Shown here: one piece after another, positions 1 through 11,586 of the stretch | Layout: every line of letters begins with the position of its first letter | Position numbering within the stretch: position 1 is the stretch's first letter | NCBI GenBank assembly: GCA_030247885.1 | Contig: JAPDRO010000005.1 | Span: 744,001 to 808,000 of the forward strand | DNA: 64,000 nucleotides | Direction of reading: 5' to 3' | Source: Taxawa tesnikishii (nom. ined.) | Lineage: Eukaryota; Ascomycota; Dothideomycetes; Dothideales | The notes under the pieces: model-generated | The model's database searches: none | What the model saw: the letters and a program-made list of their open reading frames with translations, nothing else | Told to the model about the DNA's origin: nothing | Translations under genes and position numbers: made by a program

Positions 1-2
1 CT

Positions 3-1962
3 CTGCTGGACCTTGCTGAGGAGTACACTGGCCATACCAAGAACCTGGCGCACCAGACTCAAGGAACCGTCAAAGGTGCCCACGCTGACGACAGTCTGCA
101 GATGGCAGAAGCTGACCTCAAGGTATGTCACAGGTTTCGTTGAAAATAACCGACAAATGCTAACACACCTGAAGACCCTCATTGAGCGTTTCGCCAACTC
201 CACCTCTCTCGATGACATGTTCGACTCCATCAACACCATCTACTCCGACGCCGACCGCGACCCGGAGCTGAAGGGATGGTTCAGGGACATGAACAAGTAC
301 ATCCGCAGATGTCTGAAGGAGCAAGGCTATGTTCTGCAGGATCACTCCACCGACGAGTGGAATAGACTGTACGACCATGGAAACTTCCTCCTCCGTGACC
401 GCTACAGGAACCACACCGATCGCATCGTCGACGAGTTCAAGTTCTACGCCGACCAGTTCGACAAGGACCCTCAGAACAGAGCCTTTGGCGACGCCGTGCA
501 GAAGCTCTTCCTTGACTTGGGCAACGATGAGAACGGCAAGGCCACCTTCAAGCCTCACCTGGTCAAGGATCTGACAGATGTCATCATCCCCGGCTTCTTC
601 GAGAGCGTCCGCTATGTTCCAATTCCCCGCATTGAGTACTCTGACCACATGATGGACGCCATCGTCGAAAACCTCGTCCTTGAGGGTGACAACTTGGCAC
701 CAAACGTCATGGAGTTTGGCAGTGACAACTACTGGCGCTGGGGTCGCAAGTCCATCGCTAGCAGAAATAAGAACAAGGTCATGCTCGCCGTTTCTGGTAT
801 TCAATGTGACCTTCGCGACGTCAGCTACTATATCAAGAAGAAGGAGGGCTTCCCGGGTGTCACCGACAAGGGTGTCATGGATATCTTCCTTGGCGGCACC
901 GGCTTGAGCTTCAAGGTGGCGATGGAGACTGCGGACAAGACTGACCGTGCTCACTTCTTCAAGATCAACACCGTTGATGTTGACATTGCCCACTTGAACA
1001 TTAAGCTGAAGCAATCTAACCACAAGCTTCTTTTCAAGCTGTTCAAGCCTCTGCTGCTCAAGGTCATGAAGCCAGTCATCGTCAAGGTTGTGGAGCAAGT
1101 TGTCAAGCAGAGGGTCCAGCAGCTTGACGGCATGTTGTACAAGGTCAAGCAGGAGGTTGACCGCGCTGAGGCTGACGCCCGCAACAACCCAGATCCAGAG
1201 AACGTTCAGAACATCTACCAGCGCTATGCCAGCGCTGCTCAGAAGCAGTTCATGCAGGGCAAGAAGAAGAAGGATGAGGTTGCTAGCGACAAGCAAGTCA
1301 ACATGGCCGTTACCCAGCACGACTCCATCTTCAAGAACATTTCCTTGCCAGGTGGCATCTCCACCAAGGCCACCGAGTACCAGGACCTCGCCCGCAAGGG
1401 TGACAAGTGGGAGTCGCCAATCTTCAGCATCGGTTCTGCCAGGGAGACCAGCAACCTCCCCAGGATCGAGAAGATCACCCGCAAGCCTCACCACGTCAAC
1501 ACTGAAGGCGTTCGTGGACCCCAGAACGTCGGTTCTGGCGACTACGACCGTTCAACCAGCGGCGGCTATGGTACCACGGGTAGCACTGGCTACAGCTCCG
1601 CTGAGCAAGGTCTTCGTCAGCCAGGTACCGGCAACGAGTACGGCTCCACTGGCAATACTGGAGCCGGTTACGGCTCGACCGGAGCCGGCTATGGCAACAC
1701 TGGAGCCAACTACGGTTCTACCGGTGCCGGTTACGACGGTACTGAAGCTGGTTATGGTTCTACTGGCGCCGGCTATGGGAACATCAGTACTGGCTCGACT
1801 GTCCCATATGACTCGGGCAACGCCACCTCTGGCTTTACCAACCAGGTGGAGCAGGCTTTCGACGGTGCTCCTGGCGCCAACGACCTCAGCCTGAGACAGG
1901 GTGGTGAGGCCGGACAAACCATTCTCGGAAAGAACAACCCAGTCTTCCAGGGCCGTGTCTGA
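3..1962 (+). CDS. HAM1-like / BPI-like lipid-binding domain protein, 5' truncated
   Basis: The gene enters the window already in frame at base 3. Exon 3..122 (40 codons) is followed by a 52-nt phase-0 intron 123..174 (GTATGT, branch GCTAACA) and exon 175..1962, giving 635 residues here. The protein matches the fungal HAM1-like N- and C-terminal family (DUF4449-type, related to bactericidal/permeability-increasing, lipid-binding folds). A basic stretch KKKKKDE lies mid-protein, after the conserved region. The last third is low complexity: Gly/Tyr/Ser/Thr units of the type GYGSTGA repeat about ten times, roughly 1654..1790. Family assignment is from recognition of the conserved core. The molecular role is not established, and lipid transfer or membrane binding is inference. 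The start codon lies upstream of the window. Confidence 0.75.
   Translation, partial: CWTLLRSTLAIPRTWRTRLKEPSKVPTLTTVCRWQKLTSRYVTGFVENNRQMLTHLKTLIERFANSTSLDDMFDSINTIYSDADRDPELKGWFRDMNKYIRRCLKEQGYVLQDHSTDEWNRLYDHGNFLLRDRYRNHTDRIVDEFKFYADQFDKDPQNRAFGDAVQKLFLDLGNDENGKATFKPHLVKDLTDVIIPGFFESVRYVPIPRIEYSDHMMDAIVENLVLEGDNLAPNVMEFGSDNYWRWGRKSIASRNKNKVMLAVSGIQCDLRDVSYYIKKKEGFPGVTDKGVMDIFLGGTGLSFKVAMETADKTDRAHFFKINTVDVDIAHLNIKLKQSNHKLLFKLFKPLLLKVMKPVIVKVVEQVVKQRVQQLDGMLYKVKQEVDRAEADARNNPDPENVQNIYQRYASAAQKQFMQGKKKKDEVASDKQVNMAVTQHDSIFKNISLPGGISTKATEYQDLARKGDKWESPIFSIGSARETSNLPRIEKITRKPHHVNTEGVRGPQNVGSGDYDRSTSGGYGTTGSTGYSSAEQGLRQPGTGNEYGSTGNTGAGYGSTGAGYGNTGANYGSTGAGYDGTEAGYGSTGAGYGNISTGSTVPYDSGNATSGFTNQVEQAFDGAPGANDLSLRQGGEAGQTILGKNNPVFQGRV
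1654..1792 (+). repeat. Coding minisatellite (GYGSTGA-type heptad)
   Basis: This is a tandem array of about 21-nt units encoding variants of GAGYGST and GANYGST near the C terminus of the HAM1-like protein. Units differ at synonymous and a few non-synonymous sites, so the array is old or under length-only constraint. Copy number is likely to vary between strains (inference). Confidence 0.7.
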
Positions 1963-2973
1963 TGTATCTCCGGATTACTGAGCGTGCTCTGTGATGCATG
2001 ACTGCGATGAGGCTGTCGGATTGGGTTTCCTGGGGTTTGTCGGTCTTTATTCTGCGATTCAATGATACCACTACAGCGCACACGGTAGTTAGGAGCACAG
2101 GGGCACTCCTTGTAATGCGGTGGGGGAAGTCGGAGGAGGGAAGTGGGAGGAGGAGCTTATACGAGACTGCACTAATCAGACCAGGCAACAGCAGTCGTCG
2201 TGGCAGCAAAAGCGAGCGTTGGATGCGAGCGAGCAGAGGCGGTAGGGTAGATCGCGTGCCAGTGTGTTACTGTTCTCTTTAGATTCACGAAAGCATCATA
2301 CCTCATTCATCGTTGCACTGCCCTGCGACGGGTCTCCTACGTAACGTCCGGTATGTCCAGTTTCTGGTTCGGAGGATGTGTGCAGCTAGTCGGTGAGGGC
2401 TCAGCTTCGGACATCCTTATGTTCCTGAGTGCGCAGTCGTGTTGTGATACTATTTTTATTCGCCCGGATGGACGACCACGTCATGTATGGATTTGTTTGA
2501 AGCGTAAGGATTTCTCGACCACGAATCCTGTCATTTCTACAGCGCGGGAAGGCATGGTTGAGCAGATTGATCAGTGCATTGCGTGCACATGTAGAACAGA
2601 GGCACGACTTGAGGTTCGCCTACAGACAAGGGTCACTGACTGTGTGCCAGGGTGAGCCGGGCCATGGACGGCTATACAGATATGTCAGCGAAGGTTAATG
2701 TTGAACCTGCAGTACGCTGCTGCAGCGTGACCGCATCTGTTTTCCCGAAGGCTGAAAGTGGGGAGGGCTCGCTCGTTAATCACGCGCACGATCACGGATC
2801 CTCGGTGGAGTTACCAGCCACCGTCCGTACCGTACAGAGAGGAAACCTCCTTGCGCGCGTGGGATGGCATCCTGTCACCGCAGGAAGAGGCTGAGACGGC
2901 ACGGAAATTGGCACGGCTGCAGGATGTGGCTCTGCTTGTTCATGAGAGGATCCACCAGTCAGCGACAGAAGAA

Positions 2974-2992
2974 AGAGAGAGAGAGAGAGAGG
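2974..2992. repeat. (GA)n microsatellite
   Basis: Perfect GA dinucleotide run in the intergenic region. Confidence 0.9.
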
Positions 2993-4073
2993 ATGCGATA
3001 AGGATGACAGATGCTCTATCTTCAGATCTAAAGTTCAGGAATCACCTCTTACTGTAGCGCAATCCATCAGCGGCGTGTAGATTTCACCGTTCAGCTGCGG
3101 AGCAGAACAACAGAGACAGCATTTCTTCGCGTTCTAGCGAGGTGAGCGTGCATGGTTACTCCACACAGAAGCTTGGTTTCGTGCCACCTTGCTCACTTCG
3201 GCTAGATCCCTGATGACGATTTCCAATCTCAGACGGATTGGCTTGCTTCCTCCCCTGATACGAGGCCAACAGATGCGGTGTCTATACGAGGCCATACATG
3301 CTGCCAATGCTCGGTGCTACCGCTTCTGCAAGGCTGCACAAGGCTATCAGAATGATAGCTGGACGTGACAAGACGTGCGTGTCGTTCTGAAAGCTTCGCC
3401 GATGCAGACGTTTGAGATACTGAGCCACCATCGACAAACAACGATGGCCAAGCGGCCGTGGTGCCGCCTTGCTACTGGGCAAGCCTCACCGTTGTTTGCT
3501 TGGAGAGGATAAAACACAGCACGGGTCGTCTGCTGAGAGATGCACGACACTACTCCTAGAGAGATCCTGTTCCTGGCTTGCTCATGTGGGGGCGCGGAGG
3601 ACGGACAGGCTTGGCGGGCTCCTACTCCCAAATATAGCATGTAAAGCGGCTCTCCTCCTACCCCCGGAGGCCAGATTGGGAACGGCACATGGCTTCAAAC
3701 CAGCCCGCAATAGCATGGCTTCGATTAGCCAAGACGTCGTGCTGCCGAGCTGTCTGAGTATGCCTTGCCTTGACACGCGCACTGACTGCCACTGATGCCA
3801 TGGCTCAAGCAAGAATAGATGCCGCAAAGGAACCAAATCCCACCAACTAGCCGAAGCCCACGCATTAACAATGGCCCCATATCCCAAAACATGTTTCCTG
3901 GCACCATTTCCCTGCTCTGCTGCAGCTTTCCAACCCCCTCGTTTTTCCGTTTTCCTACCTCTTTCTGCTGCAGCTTCGCAAATAGTCGTTCTGGAAACGC
4001 TTCTTTCGTGGCCCAAGCAATAGACGTGCCTTGGGTGGGTAGTAACTAACAAACATTTCCTTTCTGCAGCATC

Positions 4074-4168
4074 GTAAGTCCATCTCCGCTCCAGCTAACC
4101 CCCTTGCTCGTTCTGCTGCTACAGCTAGTCTTGCTGCACCGTTGGACCTTTGATTGATGTGCTTGCAG
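4074..4168 (+). promoter_or_regulatory. Probable 5'-UTR intron of the MFS gene
   Basis: A strong GTAAGT donor and a GCTTGCAG acceptor lie just 22 nt before the start codon of the transporter. Several CTAAC-like branch sites lie inside. No reading frame crosses it, so it would be a leader intron. Not confirmed by transcript data. Confidence 0.5.
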
Positions 4169-4190
4169 AGCGGACATACGTGCCTTCATC

Positions 4191-6001
4191 ATGGTTCTTC
4201 CGGATTATCCACCGGCGTTGAAGAATGGCTACGATGCAAACGAATCTCGTACTTCTCTTTACAAGTCACGGCACATCTCTCTTCAGTCACGAGTGGAGTC
4301 TCTGGCTGCAGAAAGCATGTACGAGTACAACAGAGAAAGCGTGCCCGAGATACCCGCCATCTACGGCGGACGTGGCCGGTCGACCAGCTTCCTCATCGAC
4401 CGAAATGCATCACGCATGAACTTTGAACCCGAATCCATGGCTGACATGCCCTCGCCGTCCGACACTCTGCCGCCGCAGGCTCCGGCCTTCGAGGGGCTTA
4501 ACATCACCAAAATCCACGAGGCCATGTTCATCGGTGTCTGCGTGATGGCGCAGTTCATGTGTCTTGCCGGTCTCGGTCAGGCCATCGCCCCCGTCCACAT
4601 CATCGCGGACGGACTCGGTGTTCACAACCCCGGCGAAGAGTCCTGGTTTGCCGCCGCGTACAGTTTAACGACGGGTACGTTCATTCTCATCTCCGGCCGC
4701 ATGGGCGACATCATGGGCCACAAGCGCATCTTCGTCTTCGGTTACCTCTTCCTCGGCATCTGGTCCGGATTCGCCGGTTTCAGCGCCTACGTCGGTCGTC
4801 AAGTCTTCTTTGATTTCTGCAGAGCGATGCAAGGTCTTGGCGGTGCTCTGCTTGCCCCTAACGCCCTTGCTCTGCTCGGACGCGCCTACCCTCCAGGCAT
4901 CAAGAAGAACCTCGTTTTCGCTCTCTTTGGTGCCATGGCTCCTTGGGGGTTCGTCTTCGGTGCTTTGTTCGGCTCTCTTTTCTCCCAGCTTGCGTGGTGG
5001 CCGTGGACTTTCTGGTCGTATGGCATCGCCTCTTTCGCGCTCTCCGCCTTTGCCCTCGTCATCGTACCCAAGTCGCTCGCCAAGGAGGCCCAGTTCGCTG
5101 GCCAGAAGAAGAGACCTGGTATGGACTGGACTGGAAGCACGCTCGGTGTGGCCGGCCTCGTCCTCGTGAACGTGGCCTGGAACAACGGTCCCCTGTACGG
5201 CTGGGGCACTCCTCACGTTTACTTTATCCTCATCATCGGTCTTCTCTGCCTCGTTGCCTTTGTCTGGGTCGAAGCACGCGCTCTTTCGCCCATCCTGCCC
5301 GTTTCGGCGCTGAGCGGCACCGTCACTTACACCATGGCACTCGTCGGTATCGGCTGGGGCTCTTTCGGTAAGTCTCGAACCCCACGCCGTTCTTCCTAAG
5401 CAATCCACGAATTTAACAATTCTCCACTAGGTATCTGGATCTACTACAGCTGGCGCTTCCTCGAAGAGCTGCGTGGCCAGACCCCCTCAGCGTCTCCGCC
5501 GAGTACACTCCCGCGCTGATCTGCGGTCTCCTCGCCGCAGGCGCGACGGGCTTCATGCTCACGCACACGCCCGTCGCCTTCACCATGATGATCGCCATGC
5601 TGGCCTTTTTCATCGGCCACGTCATCGCCGGCACGATGCCCGTGCACCAGAGCTACTGGGCCCAGATGTTCATCTCCATCCTCATCATGCCCTTCGGCAT
5701 GGACATGAGCTTCCCCGCCGGCACGGTCATCCTGTCCAACCACATGCCGCGCGAGCACCAGGGCCTCGCCATGTCGCTCGTCAACACCATGGTCAACTAC
5801 TCCATCTCCATCGCGCTCGGCATCGCGGGCACCGTCGAGACGAGCGTCAACAACAAGGGCGCCACCTTCGACGATACCGTGCACGGTATCCGCTGCGCTT
5901 ACTACACCGGCATCGCGCTCGCGGCGTGCGGCGTCGTGCTCGGTGCCATGTTCTTCATCAGGTCCATGCTCAGGGAGGGATGGAAAGTCATGGAGCACTG
6001 A
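4191..6001 (+). CDS. MFS transporter, DHA2 family, AMF1/ATR1-like, with one apparent frameshift
   Basis: This is a plasma-membrane major facilitator of the DHA2 (drug:H+ antiporter-2) type. It is closest in style to the yeast AMF1/ATR1 group (low-affinity ammonium or boron/aminotriazole transport), but its substrate here is unknown. Exon 1 is 4191..5367, the intron 5368..5430 (63 nt, GTAAGT), and exon 2 5431..6001. About 110 hydrophilic residues precede the first membrane helix. The motif-A-like sequence GRMGDIMGHKR lies near residue 170, and further hydrophobic helices extend to the C terminus (12-14 TM expected). After the intron the reading frame runs GIWIYYSWRF.. and then breaks at the C run 5482..5486. 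The downstream frame continues the family. One extra C there restores 582 codons plus stop. A sequencing error is more likely than a pseudogene because both sides are well conserved. Confidence 0.85.
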
Positions 6002-6998
6002 TCAGTCACACCCCTCTCTCCCTCTCTCTCCTTCTCTCTCTCGCGTTTCCCATTCCCCCTTCGACCACCTTCTGAGGGTTCGAGGGCCTTTTCGTATTTC
6101 CCTCTTCGTCCCAAGCTCGGTCGGCGTTATTACGGCGTTTTCTGAAGTCGGAGTTTTTTTGGTTTTCTACCACGGCGGTACAATGACGGGGCCTACGATA
6201 TACACTGATGGGAACGACATCCATATGGTGCGGCGCCGTGTCGTTAATCTCTATTGTCTAAAGGCGAGTTTGTCGGAAGCAGAGGTCTGGGTGGGGGGCG
6301 ATGGAACCTCGTCTGTATATACCCGATGAAAAATAGACCACGATTACGCCCTCTTGATATATCTTCAAACAGAGAGTGATATTGCAGTTACAAAACCCCT
6401 CCTTCCTGTCGTTCCAGGGAGGGGGGGGCGAACCGCCCACGTGATTGCGTACCACGACGAACCTCCGACATGGGAGAAGGGCTCCTCGAGAATCTCCTCC
6501 CAATGGTGAGGAGTTGGAGTGGAAAGTGCGGTAGAAGTAAGGCTGGAACAAGACTCGGAAGGAAGGAAAAGTCAAGAGCGATATTTGAAGAGAAGAACTA
6601 AATCGATAGCTGCAGTAGTAGATGACAAACCATCGTTGTAATTTGCGTGGTCCCTGGCTGTTGGGGGGTTTGATCCGGTCTGCTTGGCTCGGCGGAGTGT
6701 TTCGTACGCCGAGTGTCTCGTCAACATTCAAGGCCGGATACTATTGCAAAGCATGTTGAACTATTCGTATAGAACACCGATGAGTACTCCCTAGAGATTC
6801 GGAACTTCTCACTTCAGTTGACTCTTCTAAGCGGGGATCGCTCGCACTACCCGCAATGGCCTTCTGTATAGATATGGTATGGCAGCGTTTGGACTAGGTT
6901 CAAGGATTGGGTCGATGGACGACTTAAGGCGAAGGTCGAAGAATGAGGAGGATGGGGCGTTCGAAAATGCAGCAATCTCGTCCTGGCAACGAACAACG
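6002..6998. other. Intergenic 1 kb between convergent genes
   Basis: This lies between the convergent 3' ends of the MFS and Zn2Cys6 genes. It opens with a CT-rich tract (6011..6042). No supported gene. Confidence 0.6.
6011..6042. repeat. CT-rich microsatellite
   Basis: Imperfect CCCTCTCTCT-type tract immediately after the MFS stop codon. Confidence 0.85.
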
Positions 6999-9544
6999 TC
7001 ATCCGGTCATCCAACCCTCACTAGGCCAATACAAGCTTTGCAGCCCATCTCCTTGGATTAGCGAGTCGATAAACGGGTACTCGAGATCGGGCTGAGAGAG
7101 GAACTCCTGCAACGACGGCTCGGCCAGAGCCATTCCAGCCGTCACCATCGACCCAGCATTGGCGGAGGGACCAATGTCTTGGAAGACGTTCGGCATCACG
7201 GATGCCCTGATCGTAGTGGATGCTTCATCGGCATGCGATTGGCCATCACCGCTGAATGCTTCCATAACCGCTTTCATGGCATCCACGTGTTTGCAAAATT
7301 CCTTAGCGGCAAAATTTCCAACTCGCTCCAATTGACGGAGAAGATCCGTCGCGGTCTCGAACTGGTCACCGTCATTTTGCGAATCTGGAGTGTTGAGTAA
7401 GCTGGAGATTGCCAGGATTGTAGCTGCGGAGAAGAGGTATTGTGTGTCAGTGTACCCGAATGTCCCAAAGAAGCCGTTGATCCAGGATTCTGTCAGCAAG
7501 CGATACGAATGTCGCGAGCATCGGATGCATGCTTCTGCGAGAGCCAGCGCGGTTTCGGAAACCCGAGGTCTTGGTTGATCTGGGGCTGCCTCCATGAATC
7601 TCGGTATGTGCGAAAGATGTGTAGCAGTACCGGTCTAGTCGCCAGGATCACACACTGCCGCCTCGTCAGTTTACGCATCCCGATATGGATATCGACCCTC
7701 CTCCCACCTGGTTAAAGGTAAGGTGCATGAAAATGATGTGATTGGGCGTCGTCTGCGAAGGCACATCCGTGGCTAACTGCAGACGCGATGGCAGATCTCC
7801 GACCCATTTTCCGAGGTCCCGTAACGCTTGTTGAACTCTTTGAGAGAAGGCGCCTTGCTGTTTCCGCCTAGCATAAAGTGAGGAAATGACATGTTCTGCC
7901 AGCTTGGCCAGCTGCACGCAGGCTTTGAGGTAGTCAGGGTCTCCGAAATCGCCAGAGTACTCTCCTGCTAGCCCCTCGCCTGACGGCAAATCTACCTGAA
8001 TCAGATCGTCTTGTATCGAGACCGGCTGTCCAAGCTTTGAAGCCCACATCCGGTCGAAGCAGAAGGCCGTCCACCAGATCCGTATCCGATGCTCTCGAAT
8101 GCCTCGGTCGCTCAGTTGAGAGCATGGAACATCCAGGTGCAGACCCAGGATGACACCCAAGCGTATTGCAGAGCTCGCCAGATAGTAAGCTGAATGACGT
8201 CTGTTCAACGCAAGAGAATACACGCCCTGAGGCATTTTTAGCCGGTTATCACCTGCAAGGGTGTTCAGACAACGTACCAGTAGCAGCATGATTTCAATTG
8301 AGTCAAGTCTGGGGCGTTCTGTTGTAGCGTAGAGCATTCTGCTAGCTCGAGCAAAGTAGGCGATACCTGGGAACGAGCTCTCCGACGAAGCGGCTTTTGT
8401 GGAGTAGATGACACCGAGTGCAAACAATGCCCACAACTTGCAGATTAAGAGCCTGTCGCAGACGGCAGGATTTTGAATTGCTTTCTCCAAACCCTCGAGA
8501 ACGGTGCTTTTGCGAACGATATGGTAGCGTTTTAGAACGGTATTGAGAGCTACCTGAACAAGAAAACGTGCTTGTGCTGGAGCAGGCCATGGGCAGACAC
8601 TATCCGACAAGACCATCAGTGCTTCATCACTTTCGTAATGGGTCCGCGGTATGTGGCGGTGTGGTGCGTCGGAGAGGGCTTGACGGAACCGTGTCGCAAA
8701 CGCCGCATCCGTGGCTTCGCTAACATGAATTGGCATCTCAGCAGTGGTTAGAGGAAAGAACCAGGCTCGGTCTTCGAGCAGTGGGTTTCGAACAGATTCG
8801 CCAGCATCGGCAACATCCCTCAAAGGCTCAGTGGTAGTGACTGGGTCCGTACCCAGAGTGCTGTCACTAGGATTGGTACCTGACAGCGGTTAGAGTCCTA
8901 TCAGAACTATTGGCATAGCTCACGGGTAGGTTAGGCGCTGATGTTCGACACAAGCCGTCCAGCAAGTAGAGAACTGTCCCAAGAGGCGGCCCATACGAGG
9001 GCAGTCTGCTAGCTACAGATCTGTGCGATACTTGAGACTACCGCCCGACGCTTGCATGTCGGCAAGCATACGAGGTATACCGCCAACGGCCTATTGAGAA
9101 CCCCGGCGTCTGAATGTTTTGTCGGGAGCCACGTACTGCCACTGCGCTCGCGAAGTCGCTGATTTTCTTCCAGTAGTTCGTCAATGTAACTGAAGATGTG
9201 TCAACCATGACCGAAGCTCGTGGAGACGGACAACCCACTTCTGGCTCACTTTGACCTGGCGATCACGGACGGGATAACTGCATTCGGCAGCGCAGTTCGA
9301 TTGACTGCAGTTGGCGCATGGCTGGCCCCCAAGGCATTTGACTTTGCGTGCATGGCATCTTCGGCATCTGTAGCAGACGTCAGACCTCTACCGAAATCTG
9401 ACTGTAGTTTTCATCGACCCGTCAGTGCTCCAGTATGGTTCATGAGACAACTGACGCTACGGGCTTTACCGTCACGCCAGACCTACGCCTTCGGGACGAG
9501 GCCTCTGCTCGAGGCGTGCGTCTTCTTCCTGGAGTATCGGCCAT
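6999..9544 (-). CDS. Zn2Cys6 fungal-specific transcription factor, multi-exon, one apparent frameshift
   Basis: This is a nuclear zinc-cluster regulator. The zinc cluster is encoded on the minus strand at 9366..9280 with spacing C-x2-C-x6-C-x5-C-x2-C-x8-C (it begins CRRCHARKVKC), followed by a linker and a short coiled segment (YIDELLEENQRLRER). These are joined by intron 9190..9238 (49 nt). The fungal_trans domain lies in exon 7708..8879 (start of the DRAWFF segment to HLTFNQ). Intron 7655..7707 leads to the last exon 6999..7654, with the family-typical segment CIRCSRHSYRLLTESWINGF. The exon structure between 8880 and 9190 is not resolved. The ATG near 9544 and the intron before the zinc cluster (acceptor at 9368) are my best model. 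At the G run 7582..7585 (C on the coding strand) the frame slips. One added base gives a last exon divisible by three. Target genes are unknown. Confidence 0.75.
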
Positions 9545-9864
9545 GGTATGTTTTTTCTAGAGGTGATAGGAAGAGAACACGCAGGACAGTTGTTTCGTTT
9601 GAGACATGGGAAGTACAGAGATATACAAGACGATCAGGTCATACATAGTTCCAGTATAGTAGAGTCGAGTAGAGTGAAGGGTACGAGCGAATGCGGCGCG
9701 AATGACTCGTGCGAGATTAGCACTTATCTAATCTCATGCAGGACGTTCATCTAATCTGATATATCGTTCGGGGAAACAGCGTCACTGGTCTTTCCTAACC
9801 GTCTTCTTTGTGCAATTATCTCTTTTCAAGAAGAACCCCCAGTGACGCCGGTAATCACGACAAA
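9545..9864. promoter_or_regulatory. Divergent promoter, Zn2Cys6 factor / FBP21-like gene
   Basis: This is a 320-bp shared upstream region. It holds a GAGATTAG (9713..9720) and two TCTAATCT octamers (about 9727 and 9750), 105-150 bp before the FBP21-like start. Related pentamer repeats occur in two other divergent promoters of the window. Confidence 0.5.
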
Positions 9865-10755
9865 ATGTCCGAATACTGGAAATCCACGCCAAAATACTGG
9901 TGCAAGTTCTGCAAAACCTACGTCCGCGACACAGCACTCGAGCGGAAACAGCATGACGCGACCCCAAAGCACCAGAACAACATCCAGAAGTCGTTACGCG
10001 AGATACACAAGAACCGTGACAGGGAAGAGCGTGAGAAGCAGCGCGCAAAGGATGAAGTTGCGCGCTTAAACAGCCTCGTCGGCGGGAAACCGGCCGCTTC
10101 TTCTCCAGGTCCTTCCGTTGCTCCTGCGCCCATCAAAAAGGCACCGCCACATTTCACGAAGACTCCACAAGCACAAGCTACGCCGGAGGAGAGGAAAAGA
10201 CAAATGTCACAGCTGGCAGCTATGGGCATCGCGATACCACAGGAGTACAGGCGCGACATGGCGATTGCTTCGGAGTGGTCAACGGTTTCTGAGACGCCGG
10301 TCTATCGCGAACAGGAAATCAAAGAAGAAGAAGACGACGACGGCGACAGGACAAAACTTGCCGTGACTAGTATTGGGGTGAGGAAGCGCAAGGCTGAGGA
10401 TGATGAGGATGAGGAAGAGGCAGCGCCGAAGGAAAGGAAGGCGTGGGGGTCCAGGTTCAAGTCGTATCCGGGTGCGAGTGGTGGAGGAGAGGAAGATCTG
10501 GATGCTTTGTTGAGCGGAGCCACAGCAAAGGAGATGGAAGTCAAGAAGGAGGACGAGAGCAAGGAGCTGCTAGCTGGGCTGAAGAAGGAGGAATCTGTGG
10601 AGGGTGCGTCGGCTATCGCGTTTATCCCAGATGTGAACGATCCTGCGCCGCCATTGAAGCAAGAAGATGGAGCGGCAGACGCGCCTGTCAGGAAGGAAGA
10701 GGGTCTTTCAATGCCGCCTGTTGTGTTCAAGAAGCGGAAGGGGTTGAAGCACTGA
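9865..10755 (+). CDS. U1-type zinc finger protein, WBP4/FBP21-like splicing factor
   Basis: This is a 296-residue single-exon protein. The ATG at 9865 is chosen because the U1-type C2H2 zinc finger starts at once (MSEYWKSTPKYWCKFC, then the H-x5-H pair QHDATPKH). Nothing upstream is conserved. The finger is followed by a Lys/Glu/Arg-rich helix (about residues 45-70), a Pro/Ala linker and an acidic middle (EEEDDDGDR and EDDEDEEE). The C terminus is short and basic, ending near FKKRKGLKH. U1-type fingers of this kind, directly at the N terminus, are known from spliceosome B-complex components of the WBP4/FBP21 family. No WW domain is visible, as is usual in filamentous fungi. Nuclear pre-mRNA splicing role is inferred from the family. 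Confidence 0.8.
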   Translation: MSEYWKSTPKYWCKFCKTYVRDTALERKQHDATPKHQNNIQKSLREIHKNRDREEREKQRAKDEVARLNSLVGGKPAASSPGPSVAPAPIKKAPPHFTKTPQAQATPEERKRQMSQLAAMGIAIPQEYRRDMAIASEWSTVSETPVYREQEIKEEEDDDGDRTKLAVTSIGVRKRKAEDDEDEEEAAPKERKAWGSRFKSYPGASGGGEEDLDALLSGATAKEMEVKKEDESKELLAGLKKEESVEGASAIAFIPDVNDPAPPLKQEDGAADAPVRKEEGLSMPPVVFKKRKGLKH

Positions 10756-11586
10756 AGAGAAAATTGGAGCGTGCATTGGAAAATGAGTTACGAACTGCAA
10801 GCGTGCTGACTGAACGTCGACATCAGCGACCACAGCATGCTCGAGAGGTGGACAGGTTCCACGAACGGTTTCTACTGTTGGGTTCATCCAGAGCCTAAAG
10901 CCAACACGGAATCGACCTTGAGCCTGGAGGAACATCCCATGAATGAAGAAGACAACTTGGCGTGACGATCTTGATATCACTACACAGTCAGGACAGCGTG
11001 GTACTGTTTAACTGCAAGTGGACAAAGCAGGAGGGGTTGACTGCAGAGCCACTACGATTGCGTGATGGAGTGATGATTACCTGAGGTGCGGATACTGATA
11101 CTTGGCTTTCTTTGCTCCTCCAGCCTTTCTTTTAGGCAATCAGGCAACCAATGCATTGATTATCACGAAATGAATCTATTGCTAACCCAGCTTCACTCGT
11201 CGCTTGCATTACTGTGAGACGCTCAACAGCCTCGGCAGTCTTCCCATCCCACTCCAGCCTCATCAATGTCCATTTTCCTCATCGACCTGTAGGTACATGA
11301 GTGATATACGATCCTTGACGCGTCGGCGCGGAGGTTGCATCACGCTACCCCTCTCGTCTGGCACGGAGGTGGTGGGCCAAGAGTCAAGGATCTAGGCGTG
11401 TGGGATCATCTTGGTCAGCATGCGTGTCCACTTATGTAGCAGAGCTCCAGCTTCCATCAGCTACGCGCGACACCAGCGTAAGTGTGTCTGTTTTCACTTC
11501 GCTCCCAGAACAACCACAACGGATTCATACTTCGCAATTTCTCTGACGGTAAAACACTGTTTCGAGCTCTCCGCCGCAGCTCCAGC
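10756..11586. other. Intergenic 0.8 kb, no gene
   Basis: 3' flank of the FBP21-like gene and promoter of the flavoprotein. No supported coding sequence. Confidence 0.6.

Larger units (their letters stand above)
1963..4190. other. Intergenic 2.2 kb, no gene recognised
   Basis: This holds the HAM1-like 3' flank and a long upstream region of the MFS transporter. Only short unconvincing reading frames occur on both strands. A GA microsatellite sits at about 2974..2992 and a probable 5'-UTR intron at 4074..4168. I see nothing else. Confidence 0.6.

Noticed and set aside
160-1494. 444-codon open frame on the minus strand opposite the HAM1-like gene
   Set aside because: It is a leucine/valine-rich mirror of a codon-biased real gene. 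The plus-strand protein has clear family features and the antisense one has none.
4665-5408. 247-codon minus-strand frame over the MFS gene (and similar frames 5444..5998 - and 5473..6075 +)
   Set aside because: His/Asp/Arg-rich shadow translations of the transporter; no membrane or family pattern.
5368-5490. An extra mini-intron to explain the MFS frame slip
   Set aside because: The only GT..AG pair near the break spans 18 nt, too short to splice. A one-base homopolymer loss is simpler.
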